Positions 1 to 12,490 of a stretch of DNA of 64,000 nt are shown here, piece after piece. The DNA is from Eretmocerus hayati. Lineage: Eukaryota > Arthropoda > Insecta > Hymenoptera > Aphelinidae. A model generated the notes under the pieces. The model saw nothing but the letters and a program-made list of their open reading frames with translations. It was not told the DNA's origin and did not search any database. How positions within the stretch are numbered: position 1 is the first letter of the stretch; the number at the start of each line of letters is the position of its first letter. The stretch spans positions 99,481,338-99,545,337 of the forward strand of contig CM056744.1 of NCBI GenBank assembly GCA_029851415.1, in the 5' to 3' direction. The position numbers and the translations under genes are program-made.

Positions 1-175
1 ACAGACAGACAGATAGGAGTAGAGACGAAGAAAGAGCGAGACAGAGATACTGGTTGACCGGTTGCCAGACTGACAGGCTGAGAACGGTAGTATGGGTCTG
101 TTACAAACACATTTGATACTGCTACATTTGATATTCGTTTATATATGCTTTCCTCACGGAATATATATCTTAATT

Positions 176-325
176 CGTCTATAAAATCCGGACGGATCCA
201 ACTATTCGGATAATATCCGGTTATCCGGATATTTGGATCCGTCCGGACTTTTTTGCCGAATCCGGATATCCGGATGTTCGGATAGTTCGGATTTTTCCAA
301 AATCCGGATAAAAGTCCCAGCCCTA
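176..325. repeat. ATCCGGAT-rich element fragment, right end preserved
   Basis: The segment is packed with overlapping copies and variants of the palindromic word ATCCGGAT and ends in CCCAGCCCTA at 325. The reverse complement of this end, TAGGGCTGGGACTTTTATCC, matches the left terminus of the complete element at 27032-27306. I see no matching left terminus here, so this copy looks truncated or older. A short ACAGACAG microsatellite opens the window at 1-14. Confidence 0.55.
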
Positions 326-1098
326 CCAAGAAGTGAAATCAGTGAGCATAATCGGGCCTTTGTCCATCTTTGTTATGGGTATATGGGGTAACAAAGCACC
401 GAAGACACAGGTTTGTCTTACCTCATGCACGAACAGACGAGGTAATGAGCAGATTTATAATAGATTCATCCTCCCTATCTATTGATGAGGCTTCAAAAAG
501 TAATTTGAGCCATGATGAATTCGAAAATTTCAATCTGCAGACGCGCAAGTACAGTTGTATTTTTGCAAAAATCGTGGATTTTTTAACTTTGGAAAAATTA
601 CCGCGAAAACTGTGCCTTTATAAGGAAGACTCGTTGAGACCTTCGCAGTTTCGAACCACTTGAAAAATACGGAGAAATTTGCTTTATTGCGAAACAATAA
701 ATTTTTGTATTTTTTCATAAAAATTTGTTAATAACCATTTTTGGATCGTTTTTTCGACTTTGCGCCATCCAAAATTGGATTCAGCGGGTCAGATATGGAA
801 TCATCGAATTCTACCCAGCGTCATCCGAAATTCTACGGAACTCCACCGGTCCACCAGATTATAAGAAGAAATACTGATTACTCAAAAGTTCATGGATTGT
901 TACCTCTACTGTCTTTTTACGGCCAACGTATTTCATATAGTTAAAGGATAACTCACACTCTGAGGATTATTTTAGAATTCATGAAGATGATTCAGAAAAT
1001 AATGGTCGAGAGAGGAAAAAACTAAGATGACAGATGAAAAATTCTGTTATGTCGTAACCCGTGTTCTACTGAATATTTCCCTCTCCCAAGCGCAATTT
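326..1098. other. No gene seen
   Basis: AT-rich sequence with only short chance reading frames on both strands. No splice-consistent exon, RNA gene or repeat structure was recognised. Confidence 0.5.
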
Positions 1099-1328
1099 CA
1101 ATTGAGGGGTCACGTGGAAAAAGGGCGTAACTGCATTTTTTGAAATGGCTGTAAAATCCATGGAATCAACTCTAATTTCACGAGGCTTGCACTGATAATT
1201 CGAAAATGCTATCTTCTTCGAAATAACTCGTCCAAATACGCCTCTGGCGGTTTTCATTAAGTTTTTATTGATTTTCTCGAAATGACCCTTTTGTAGTTAC
1301 GCCCTTTTTCCACGCGCCCCCTCAATTG
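1099..1328. mobile_element. Short inverted-repeat element (AGGGCGTAA family, copy 1)
   Basis: A 230-bp unit with terminal inverted repeats: the left end reads CAATTGAGGGG then GTGGAAAAAGGGCGTAACT, and the right end is its reverse complement, AGTTACGCCCTTTTTCCAC then CCCCCTCAATTG. Interior text (GAGAAAATCAATAAAAACTT, then a GGACGAGTT word) reappears in reverse orientation in the elements at 2861 and 5676, so all three belong to one family. No coding capacity is seen, so it is a non-autonomous element. A target duplication was not obvious. Confidence 0.75.
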
Positions 1329-2860
1329 TGTCAAAACGCTACTTTTATGGCAAAATTTCTGGACGATACTGTGAAGTGTGAAAGATGGGTCCAAGCGTGG
1401 AGGCAAGTTCAGAAAAAGCTCAATCTTTCGAGTTTTATGAGAAAAATCTGCACAAAGTATTAGTAGATGTAAAATCCAGTGGAAAATTCTATTCTCATCG
1501 ATCAGTATACAATATTGTTCCATGAAGCGTTAATGTCTATAACATCATCAGATCAGTAGCAACAGCCATTCAAGAACTTCCAACGGTGAAAAATACATTC
1601 GAGACAGGTTCACAGACCAGTTTCTGTATATCTATAGCTGATCCTATACGATCTCGTGAGAAATGCGATGACCAAAGAAAAGCTCTCCTTGCTGATAATA
1701 CAAAATCTCAGGAGCCCATCGTAGACGTGTCCGCATGTATAGAGTGATGAATAATCACCGCCCACGCGACACAATGGGAAGAAAAGCCGGCTCCGTCCGC
1801 TGACTGAAAGAAAACTTCATCACGGACTCTCAAAAAATTGCATTAGGAATTTTGCCCTTTCTCCTTAGGCTCTTTGCAGCTCTTTGTTCGCATAAACCCT
1901 GTATATATTTACAGCCTCAAGGTCCTCATTCAAATGAGAAGGCCAGTATCATCCACCTTACGACAATATATATCTATATATGTTTCAAGTGCTATCTCAA
2001 GTGTAAGGCTGCGAAAGACTTTCACTCTCTCGCGAATAAAGCGGTGCATGCATGCAGTCGACAGATTATAAAAAAGGTTGCCGATTTGAATCATCCGCGC
2101 TTTGCAATAAGATGACCAGGAGCAGTAGTCTCTGCATGTGTAATGGTACTAAATTCATTCCCGGGGCTTCCTGGGGAATATAATGCGTGTGACGATGGAA
2201 TGCCGAAGGCTGATTTACAGTGTTAGGTGTGAGTGGTGGTATTTATGGTCATGTATACATGGTTTTGGCATGTAGTAATCTGATATTATCCATTTGGGAA
2301 TATGTACAGGTAGTTGTGGGGTTTTATAGGATGGCAGTGGGAATTTTGCGACTATCGATTCGCCTATCAGAGCGGAATCGAGATGAAATGGTATATTCCC
2401 TTACTGAGCGCGGCAGCCTATTCTAGGCACGAATAGGAAGGACAGTTTGTCTGTCGAGCGAAGCGAGACTGCGGGAGAATTTTTCGTGCTACTGAATTTC
2501 TCACGCAAATTTCTGAGCTCAATTTTACACCGACCGCGATGAAACTTTTTTTTAAATTTGTAGAAAAATAGTCCGCAGGTTGCAGTACCACTGGTGTCCT
2601 TCTTCTTTGTTTTCAAAAATTGTTATTGGCAATATACCAATTTGACCGCTAGAGACGCCACCATCGCTTTTCAAAAGTTAGAGATGAGCACTCTTAATAT
2701 GCATTATCATCCGCGCTCATCATAAAACAGTCATATTTATAAATTCAGAGCCAAAATCAACATCGTATTCATGAAAATTTCAAGCACATTGTGCACAATT
2801 ATCTGTTTGATTTTTCAAATTGTTCATAATCCCAACGACTCCCAAATCAAATTACAATAC
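1329..2860. other. No gene seen
   Basis: Low-complexity AT-rich DNA with short overlapping frames on both strands. Nothing with exon-like composition or a conserved motif was recognised. Confidence 0.45.
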
Positions 2861-3821
2861 AAATTGAGGGGGTGGGTGGAAAAAGGGCGTAACTGCAAAA
2901 TGGTCATTTTGAGAAAATCAATAAAAACTCGATAGAAACCGCTAGAGACATAATTGGACGAGTTGAGCTCACTTATTTCGAAGAAAATAGTATCCCCGAA
3001 ATAGCCCAACCCGAGCCGGGGGATGAAATTTGATTTCGAGCTTTTTTCAGCAATTTCAAAAATTGCAATTACGCCCTTTTTCCGAATACAGGGTCAAATT
3101 TCGGTCTTTTTCCCTCACAAAAAGTGGAATTAAATCTCGAGATCAAGTCCAATCATTTCCAAATTTTTTGAGAGTCTTTCTGGGCATGTTTTGAAAGATA
3201 TCTGATCGCTAGGGGGTGGTTCGATTCATGCTCCACGGTTCTATGGACACGAAAATCTTCCATCAGCCGTGTGAAAATGACGAGACATTTTCTCCACTAG
3301 GTTATGGTAAAAACACTAAATTTTAAGGTAAAACAACATATTTCCATCGTTGTATTAGGTGGAAAAGCGTTTCCAGGCTCTGGAGAATTTTTATAAAATT
3401 TTTCCTCGGTAATTAGGCCCTTCTTCCAGATCCGCCCTCACTTACGCCCTGTTACAGAGTAATTACGCCTTTTCAAATGTTTTCAGTCAGGTACTTAAGC
3501 CCTTTTTCCAAATCCTGTTGGGCTGAGGCAGAAAATTAAGCCCTGCTTTTGAAATTATAATACAGCAGTTACGCCTTTTTAATATCTTATCATAGCAGTT
3601 ACGCCCTTTTAACATTCTATCATTGCACTTACGCCTTTTTATCGTGCAGATGAGAGGGCGTAATGGCGGTTACGCTCTTTTATCTGCCAGACGGTTTTTG
3701 GGGTCTTACGAAAAACGGATTTCGGGGGGTGGTAGATCGTGGTATAGGGGCTCAAAAAAGCGATATCCGGAAGAAGAGCATAATGGCGGTTACGCCCTTT
3801 TTCCACCCACCCCCTCAATTT
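2861..3821. mobile_element. AGGGCGTAA family inverted-repeat element, full copy 2
   Basis: A 961-bp element. It begins AAATTGAGGGGGTGGGTGG and continues AAAAAGGGCGTAACTGC, and ends with the reverse complement GTTACGCCCTTTTTCCACCC then ACCCCCTCAATTT, giving terminal repeats over 30 bp. The interior carries many copies of TTACGCCCTTTT, clustered at about 3540-3650 as a degenerate 30-bp tandem array. A second, inner inverted repeat, TAATGGCGGTTACGC, appears in the same form near 3661 and 3781 and makes overlapping chance frames on both strands. There is no transposase. Confidence 0.8.
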
Positions 3822-5675
3822 CATTTCGAACAGTTTTTCTCGTCGAGAATCCATTTGAACCCCTGAAATCTCTATGCATAGTAGTTAGAAATCCAGACCA
3901 GTGAGTTTATTTCAATACTCTGACATTCATTTTCGAATTACATCGTGACTTGTTCATTTTGCCATCGCAAAAAATGATACCGAATCTTTGGGTCCTGATA
4001 TGTACGTACGAGCGAGCGTACGAGAGTGGTAGAAAGTTCATCAGTTCCGAACTTCCATTACCTCACATAAGAATATGATCTTAAATGTCTTCACTTCTTC
4101 ATCCCTGGCTCATCAATTTTTTCCCGCTTCTCCCAATGTGTTACAAAAAACATTGCCACTAACGAGGTCCGAAGTTAATAATCGGTTCTTACAATGCGAG
4201 GAAAGACAAACCGAGCCAAGATTTTTTTTCACCGATACACAAATAAACGGAAGAGACATATACATTGTGTGCCGATTGGTCGATTATCTCAGGTTGAGCA
4301 ATGTCGCCCGACCGCAATTTCGCTCGTCAAGAGATTGTATACTTGGCCACTTGATTCCAGTGTTCTCCAATTCTCTTCTGCTTTTTCTCATTCTTCTTCT
4401 CTTCCTGAGGGGTATTCGAGACGCTCACGTAATCAGATGTGAGCGAATACAATGGCAATTTTCAGAGAGTCCTTGCGAATTTTACTTACGTAAATGGGAT
4501 AAATAAACCTGGGGTAACGCATTGTAAGATGTTATGGTTGCGTGAATTGGAGTCAGTCTTTGATGAATTCTTCTTTTCATTGCTCAATCGAGTAGAGAAA
4601 AGGATAATGTACATTGACTTGGATGCTGTGCGACGGTATTGCTCACTTGTACAACTTGTGATAATGGTGATGATAAGGACGAAAGCAGGATTGGTAATGC
4701 TACAATTTGAAATTGGTGTTGTATGATCCTAGTGCGATAAACTTTTCCATCATTCGGTGCTATTGAATTGATATCGTACATAACTCAAATGATGTTTACA
4801 ATTACATATGTAAGAGTGATTTTGAATCTATAGAACATCAGGATAGTCACTTTTACCTCTTTGCTGTTGGACTCGTTTTTGGCTCTAAGTGGGTGAATTT
4901 TGATTCTTAGTGATTGAGATGTACCCTAACGAGTGGGTGAAAAGCCCAACAACACGTACGCTGTGAGGACGGTTCCTCGTAATTCCATCTCGGCTACGAG
5001 ATGGGCTTTTGTATTCTGGCAATTATATTTGTATGGCCCTGGTAGGGATGTGAGCATTTTTTCTGTTCAACTAATGCGTAGCAATGCGACTTGGTTAGTA
5101 TTTAGTCGAAAAATGCTCCCCATTTCCATCGGGGTGGAGGAAATTATTATTCTTAAGTCATTGTTTATGCCTTTGGTAAAGTGAATCTTCACAAAAGATT
5201 CTTATTGAAAATAATTTTCGAGCCACTACTTGTCATTAAGATTGGAGAATGGAGAATCGTGGGTCCCACTGGTGGGTTTCGTCGCAGCCAACGCGTTGAA
5301 AGAATACACATTATTCCTGCAAATTTCGGTCACCCTGTCTGTGAACGCTAGGAAACACGAAACGGGTTGTTTAGTCTATAGGCTCATGGCAAAATTATCT
5401 GCGATTTCAGACTTCTCCAGAGCCTTTTTTGCCCAATTCAAGTGACAACGAATTTAGCCAACGGAGCAACCAATTCTCCAACTGCAAGCAAAATCTTGAT
5501 TTTGCTTTTTTTAGCAAAAGAAAATAGAGAAACCTTATCTATTCAAGTCCGTGCAAATTTGTGGTAGCCATGAATAATTTTAAATGTATATCTCAGCTTG
5601 TATTGGAGCTTATTTCAAGGTCTTCAAATTGAGATCTTATACATTAGATATTGATCAGACAGTCAAGCTACACTA
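3822..5675. other. No supported gene
   Basis: Contains frames of up to about 140 codons (for example at 4075 on the plus strand), but their composition is random-looking and there is no splice context. The palindromic words GTACGTAC and GAGCGAGCGTACGAG lie near 4003-4024. Nothing else is recognisable. Confidence 0.4.
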
Positions 5676-6556
5676 ATTGATGGGTGGAAAAAAGGCGTAA
5701 TCGCAAAACGGTTGTTTTGAGAAAATCAATAAAAACTTAATGAAAACTACTAGAGACATAATTGGACGAGCTGATATGACTCATTTCGAAGAAAATAACA
5801 TTCTCGAAATAGCCCAACCCGAGCCGGGGGTGAAATTTGATTTTGAGCTCTTTTCAGCAATTTCAAGAAATGCAATTACGTCCTTATTCCGAACAAAGGA
5901 TCAAATTTCGGCCTTTCTCCCTTACAAAAAGTAGAATCAAATCTCGAGATCTAGTTCAATCATCTCCAAATTTGCTGAAAGTGTTCCTGGGCATGTTTTG
6001 AAAGATATCTGATTGTTAGGGGTTGGTTCGATTCGTGCTTGATGGTTCTATGGACACGGAAAGCTTCCAGCAATCGTGTGAAAATGACGAGAAATTATTT
6101 TCACTAGGGAAGGGTAAAAACACTTAACATGAAGGTAGAATAATGTTTTCACCTTTATATTAGGTGAAATAGCGTTCCCAGGCTCAGGAGAATGTTCATA
6201 AAATTTTTCCTCGGTAATAAGGTCCTTTTTCCAGATCCACCCTCACTTACGCCCCGTTACAGAGTAATTACGCCCTTTTAAATCTTTTCAGTCAGGTACT
6301 CAAGCCCTTTTTCCAAATCCTGTCGGGCTGAGAAAAAAGTTGAGCCCTTTTGGAATTTTCTTGGTAACAACAATTAGGCCCTTTCTAAAAACAATGATCG
6401 TAATTACGTCCTTTTAAAATTCCATCACAGCAGTTGCGCCCTTTTGAAATTTTATCATAGCAGTTACGCCCTTTTGAAATTTTATCATAGCAGTTACGCC
6501 CTTTTGAAATCCCATCATAGCAATTACGCCCTTTTAAAGAATTTTACAGTTACGCA
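5676..6556. mobile_element. AGGGCGTAA family element, copy 3 (right end degraded)
   Basis: Runs collinear with copy 2 at 2861. It starts GGTGGAAAAAAGGCGTAATC, continues through the same GAGCCGGGGGTGAAATTTGA block, and ends in an array of TTACGCCCTTTT units. The matching right terminus is not preserved, so this copy is truncated or decayed. It lies in the same orientation as copy 2. Confidence 0.7.
6402..6540. repeat. 30-bp tandem repeat inside copy 3
   Basis: Units of exactly 30 bp start at 6431, 6461, 6491 and 6521 and read CAGTTACGCCCTTTTGAAAT then TTTATCATAG, with a more diverged unit just upstream. Because the period is a multiple of three, one frame reads as a repeated peptide (FYHSSYALLK), which is an artefact of the repeat. 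Confidence 0.85.
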
Positions 6557-8462
6557 ATCAATGGTGTCAGAAAAAAATTTGATCAATCAAGAAATCAATC
6601 GGAAATTCCTTACCAACTTGAAATTCAAATTTGCTGATCCCTGAAACTCCAGTTCTCCAAGTAACGATCTCAAAATAAGAGTTTCAAAAGACTCGGACAT
6701 CATTATTCTCGTTTGAAAAATGCTCGGAAAAATGCTTGCTTCTGATGTAGGTGTATATACGTTTCTCCCTCGGGCTCAATTTGAAGACAGAAAACGTACC
6801 GCCGCATATGAACGCAGTACACAATAGGATGTGAAGCGCGGAAGCTTCGAACAAAAATTTACGGCTCACCTGTAACTACCTTGCCCTTGACTTCAAAGAA
6901 AGTAAATCACGCATGACTGAGAACTTGTTTGATGGATTCACTGAGCACGTGAGATGTATTTTTGCTCCGTCACTTAAATCAGCGCCCGTTTTGGGTTTGC
7001 ATCGTTCGGCCTTTTGAAGACTACTCATTACTTATGCGCAAGACACTCGGTGAAGTTGCGCTGGCTGCGGATGATTGATTTCGACGTCTATACACAGTTG
7101 CTATAGAGCGTCACGATAAATACTTGATTTAGAGAGATCATGTTTTGAGAGAGTATTGGAATTGAAAAGGGTGAATCCATTGGAACACTTATTTTGGATT
7201 CCCGCTAGTAGTTTTTAGACATTATTACTAAATCTGAGTTACGTGTTCAATCAAAATTAATAAAATCTCTGGTGCTGTCCCTCACTTTATTTTCCAATTC
7301 CAAGAATTATGATTGATTCGACAAGGTGCCTCAGATTGCTACTCTAGATTTTAGAGTGAAATAAGAATTTTTAAGTACTGAAACTGACTCTCGGTTTATC
7401 AATCTCAAAATAGCGTGACTTAGATGCAGTTGGAAAATTTTCCAATTTCGATCTGCACCGAAAATTTGATTTTTCTCACGGTACACGTGTATGCCTTTAT
7501 TAACTATTGACAATGCAAAAAAAAATCAGGTGACAGAAGGAGCATGCATTCCTGAAACGAATCTAGTTAGGCTGAAATTCATGGATTGCAAGAATCACCC
7601 AATGAATTTTTCAATAAAATCTGATATTCTTTGTCTATCATATGGACGCAGCAAAGAATGCTGAATGCATTACGACCAATAAGTAGATATAACTAAAAAT
7701 GATACACTTGTCTCGATACTTCTTGCTGCTGTTTACTTCTTGGACTAGTGCCACATGAAAAAGGCAATCATGAATAAAAAAAAGTGCAATTGCGAATTCT
7801 TACAAAAAAAATTAGAGATTTCCTTGATTTGCAACAAATAGAAGGTGGCAGCCTAGTCAAGAAACGTTTGAATATTTGCATAAACGAATAATGGTTTGCA
7901 TGACGATTCAAACGCGGAGGCGCAGAATTTCTGTGTATGGGACGCATATTCTTCACGCACTGATCATTAATCATAATATCCTCGACAAACTTTCGAATAG
8001 CGCACAAGCAAACGGATGAGTCCAACGCGTTTGTGAGATGATAAATGACATACTGAATTCCTCTCGGGACTCCTGAATGAGGATGTTTCTAGTGCGGAAA
8101 CGTTCCGGAGACTTACAAAAGTTCATTTTGTCAAATGAAACTGACAGTTAATGATTCTATTGTTGGGGATTCGTTCAAATCTTAGAGTAAACAATAAAAT
8201 GAAATTAACTCAGTTTGTACCTATAATTCTATATTCAGTGTCAGTTATATCGTCTGGTGGATTAAAAAAAATCTGTACGGATTGATTAGTTCACTTTTCG
8301 TGAAATACGAAGATTCTGAATATTGTAGGGATTCCATCCTTGTTTTAATCTAATAACGAGTGATAATCAAGCAATTGATCGCAAGCTCTCGTAGGGTTTT
8401 ATATTTAAGCTCTGAAAGAATTTTGAAAATCTATGATGAATTTAGATCTAATCATCGCGTGA
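6557..8462. other. No gene seen
   Basis: AT-rich, short chance frames only. I saw no inverted repeat, RNA gene or exon signature. Confidence 0.4.
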
Positions 8463-8720
8463 CTACCCAAATCGACTAAAAACCGAGAAAAGGTCAAATG
8501 GCTCGTGGATAGCATGATGGGAAGGATAAGGCTGCAGAGATGCAGAGTCTCCGCCAGGCGCCAGGTCGTTGACATCCAACAGATTGGATGCATCCGGAGC
8601 TTCAGCGGAATGCCACAAGGAATGCGTGGCGCCATAGTCCAGCGTTTGATTCGTTAGAGAAAGTGTAAAGGTCGCGGGAAGATTTTCATTAGAAGCTTCA
8701 CTTTTTTTAATGACAATTTC
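8463..8720 (-). CDS. Candidate coding exon, unknown protein
   Basis: This is an island of higher GC and non-random codons inside AT-rich DNA. The minus-strand frame is open for 85 codons up to a TAG at 8463-8465. It reads like a disordered carboxy-terminal tail rich in His, Ser, Ala, Pro and Asp, with words such as TLDYGATHSLWHS, NLLDVNDLAPGGDS and HEPFDLFSVFSRFG. The most convincing part is 8463-8650; upstream the frame runs into AT-rich sequence and no good splice acceptor was found. The GGGTAG at the stop could instead be a splice donor (GG|GTAGTC), which would make it an internal exon. I do not recognise the family. It could also be a decayed fragment of a gene or transposon. Confidence 0.4.
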   Translation of the reverse strand, partial: EIVIKKSEASNENLPATFTLSLTNQTLDYGATHSLWHSAEAPDASNLLDVNDLAPGGDSASLQPYPSHHAIHEPFDLFSVFSRFG

Positions 8721-11700
8721 TTATACTCTAAGAAATTTTTCAACGTTAGAAAAACTTTGCGAATCGAATTCCAGATTGTTTTGAATTTTCAAGACATAGA
8801 TTGACGCCATAAGAATAATATTATCCTGCGAAATAAATGTTTAGAAATAAGACCCCGCGGTGGTCCGGCCCAAGTTTTTTCATGACTCTACCGTAAATGT
8901 TGCTCATCAAGATCGAAGCATCGGTTAGCTAATACAATTTGGTACTCGGCCAAGTTCTTTGAGAAAAATTGCATCACTCGGGTTCAATCAAATTGTTATG
9001 ATACATTTTACTTTTAGAACCTAAATCATTCAAATGAACTGATCACTGTTCATTCAACTGGTAAAATTTTTGTATGTTGCGAAAATGAATTTTGTCACTA
9101 ATGCCATCTCGAATGCCATATTTACGATCGACATCTATCGAGGAATGTAGGTGTACCTATGGTTTGCTTCCATCAGAATCCATCAGTTAGACTCAAAAAA
9201 TTTAAGAGGTGAAGATAAAAGCTGCAAAATGAGCTGAAGAATGTCTCATTTGGAGGTCCGAGAGCCTAGATATTCCGCTGATTCTACAAAAATCCCATGT
9301 AATCTTAAAAAATAGGCATCTTGTACACGTGGGGGCAAATCAGGTCCGAACTCTTCCGTTCGCAAAATATCTCATTTTATGCGAAAACTGAGAAAGCTCA
9401 GATGCAGTTTGTCAAAATTGAAAAGACTTCAATTCAATTTAAAGGTCTTCGAACAAGCTCTAAAATGAATTAAAGTTCGTTGGAAAATATTGAGATGAGC
9501 CAAAATCATGAGCAAAACAAAAACGGGTGTGCAAATTAGGCACGCTTACCTGATTTTCTGCATCAAGGTCTCATTAATATCCGTTAATGTAACTAAACAA
9601 AATGAACGAAAAAATCAAAACACGAAAGAGGATTTCAACAGAAAGATCAATTGCAGCGATGGAATACACGAAAATAATTGCTGATTCATGTTCATCTTTC
9701 CACAGTCTGGACAAGTTTCAATGACTTTTTATAAATGCTGTAAATAGTAGCATACTAAAATTGAATTAAATTGAAAACTCAGTTGTGCACCGGAAAATGC
9801 ATGACCTCTGGGGAGCTAAAAATGGGGGTCTTCCACAAAACATGTCAAAAATCTGAAGAGAAAAAAAACAAGCAGCGCTTCGTCGGTGGGCGTGTCAGGT
9901 ATGATGGTGTAGGTGGAGATTCGATAATTACACCAGGGGCAGGACGAGGACAGAAGATTCTAATCATCCATTTTTCTGCATTGTTATTTTTAGCAAAAAC
10001 TAGAGGAATCGGCATGAGTACAGAACATATAAATTGGGATAAAATCACGGGGGCTCACAGTTGAAAATACAGTATCTGCAACAAATAAGGGATCCTAAAG
10101 CCATTGGGAATATAACATTTATGAAAAATGATGAGGTGATATGGTGCAGTTGGCTTTCGAGGTGTTATTCTTCGTGAAATTGCCGTGCCCGTATATAGTG
10201 CACACGGCCTCATCGAACACAGATTGTCAAATTATAAAAAAATGAGTAACGCATTTTTCACAGAATCTCACTTATTGGTCTGCCATATGAGGCAAGAATT
10301 GCTCATCCAAAGTGAACACAAATCGGCTAAATACAAATACAAACAGAAAATTTTCTAAAACTGCATATGTTATACTTGCCTACCAGCAATTGGTTTTATC
10401 AGCAGTTGTGAATCATTATCGATCTGGTTAATGATTTTATTACCTTCCAATTGAGAATTCTACAACTATCATGTATTTATCTACTGCTCGGATGATACAA
10501 ATTTGGAATTTGCAGAAGAAAATGTTGGCGTGCTGTAGAATAGATAAGTATTCGCGCAACGATCTTAGGCAGATCGGCCGGTAAGCCACTCTGCAGGCGC
10601 TAGAAAAAGACCGTCCAGGGATCTCTGAGCTCAAGTGGCGTAAATTCCACTTTACAGAATCAACCTCAAATTTTGGGACAAACTGTAGACAATGATTTTG
10701 ACTCTTCAACTTTTATAAAACGAACGAAATCAAATTACAAGGATGCGTCAGTCATTCCTTCACAAAAATAACAAAGCCTCAACATAAATTCCTTTCTATA
10801 GGTTTATCATAGATAATTCACGCAACAAAATATCGCAACGATCTAAGGACACATCTTCAATCTTGGTATGAATGATTTATGTTCGACAGATGCGCTGGAT
10901 GATGATGATGATGATGATATAATGACCCGTGCGAAACATTTCCGAGGTCAAGGCGATTGTTTTCAGCTCGTAGACAATTGATGAGTGAGAAAAATTTGCC
11001 CCTCATAACTCTCTGCACTCGATTAACAAATCAAAATTACTTTATACACAGCCTTCAATGTGTTTGCGATGAGTCTCACTTTGCACCGGAAAGTCTTAAT
11101 ATTCAAGAGCTATGGATTCTATCTTGGAGAAAAGATGATTACAGACAAGATCGCTCAATTAAATGTTTTGCTCTTACAATTATACTGCCATTGTTCTTTC
11201 TTTTATAGAACTTTTTTGTTGATTGCGCCAGATAGTGAGATAATAAGATGCGCATGTCATAATCAACATGAGGAGGTGATTCTGTTTTCGAATTATTTAT
11301 TATGAGTGTGAGTCTGTAATCCCATTTACCTGGTCTCTGTCTGTTATTTTTCGACAAATATAGGATATTTTTGCCAATTAAACCTTATTGAAGATCCCTA
11401 TTGGTAATGTATTTCCTGAATATGTCGATTGAATTCAGGGGGGAAATTTTGTGTCGAATACTTCATTTTGAACACTTTTCTTGGTTTCATACTACGTAAT
11501 TTTCATTTTCAAGCGGTTTTTCAAGTAACAGAATTTCTGTGAGTATTACATTTAACAACATTGGTGAATCCAGATTGGAAGAATGAATTGAGATAACCTA
11601 ATTGGACAGAGTGAAAAGAAAATGACCAAAAAACACGAGAAACAGAGCTGAAATTCGATTTAACAGAAAACTGACGATGTATACCTGCCGTTTTGATAAC

Positions 11701-12490
11701 CTCACACGATGCAATGAAGATTAGATCTTTGACATGAATCGACCTCATCCATTCAAAGATTATGATAGTTACAATGTGCGAACAAAGTGAGAATAATAAC
11801 AATTTTCTCATGGTTACATGCTCTTACTGACATTCGAGTTTCGAATGAAAATAAATTCATAGTACCAGAAGGGATACAAGGTGAGTTGGATACATGACGA
11901 TTTAGAATCATGAGAATTTTGCACTGATCTTAGTCACATTTATTTCGAGTATAAAAATAATAAGGATAAACATGGAATATTAGACCTATGTTATGATACG
12001 TAATTACAACCTACAACAGCATCTCACAAACGGATGTGAGAATTATGTACAAAATTACAATCGTATTAGCTTAATGAATATACAACAGATACATTTTTTG
12101 TCGCTTTTCAACTGGCCACGTATTGATATGTTATTACAATTTTTTGTCATCTCGATTTCTGATTTTATCCCTTCTACAACAAAAATATTATTCAGTTTCA
12201 ACTAGATGTTATCACCACAAAATTTTCTTCATTTCATCATATGAATTCGTCAGAGGATTAATTCCATTTATGATGTTGAGAAAGTGTTATCAAATTTCCA
12301 ACTTGAATCATGGCTTCCGGTTATTCTCTATTTCCCAACGTTTAGTGAAGCAATGCTCACAAAAGGCACAGTTTTGACATTCACAAGAATACACTGATGG
12401 CAGCATTTTCAATGATGATTTTTTGAGCACTGGAATGACTGTGGTAGATTTGCTCAAGGTCAAATCGTTGAGAAGGAAAAATCTGGCTTC
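8721..12490. other. Intergenic, 3' flank of the secreted-protein gene
   Basis: No exon could be supported. Two small GC-richer patches (about 9890-9960 and 10550-10640) are open in several frames but show no family signature. A possible distal polyadenylation signal for the minus-strand gene (AATAAA on the minus strand) lies at 11939-11944, about 550 bp past the stop codon. Confidence 0.35.
10898..10918. repeat. (GAT)n microsatellite
   Basis: Seven tandem GAT units. Confidence 0.9.

Noticed and set aside
4075..4506. 143-codon plus-strand frame
   Set aside because: Random-looking composition, an overlapping open frame in another register, no splice or promoter context, and no motif.
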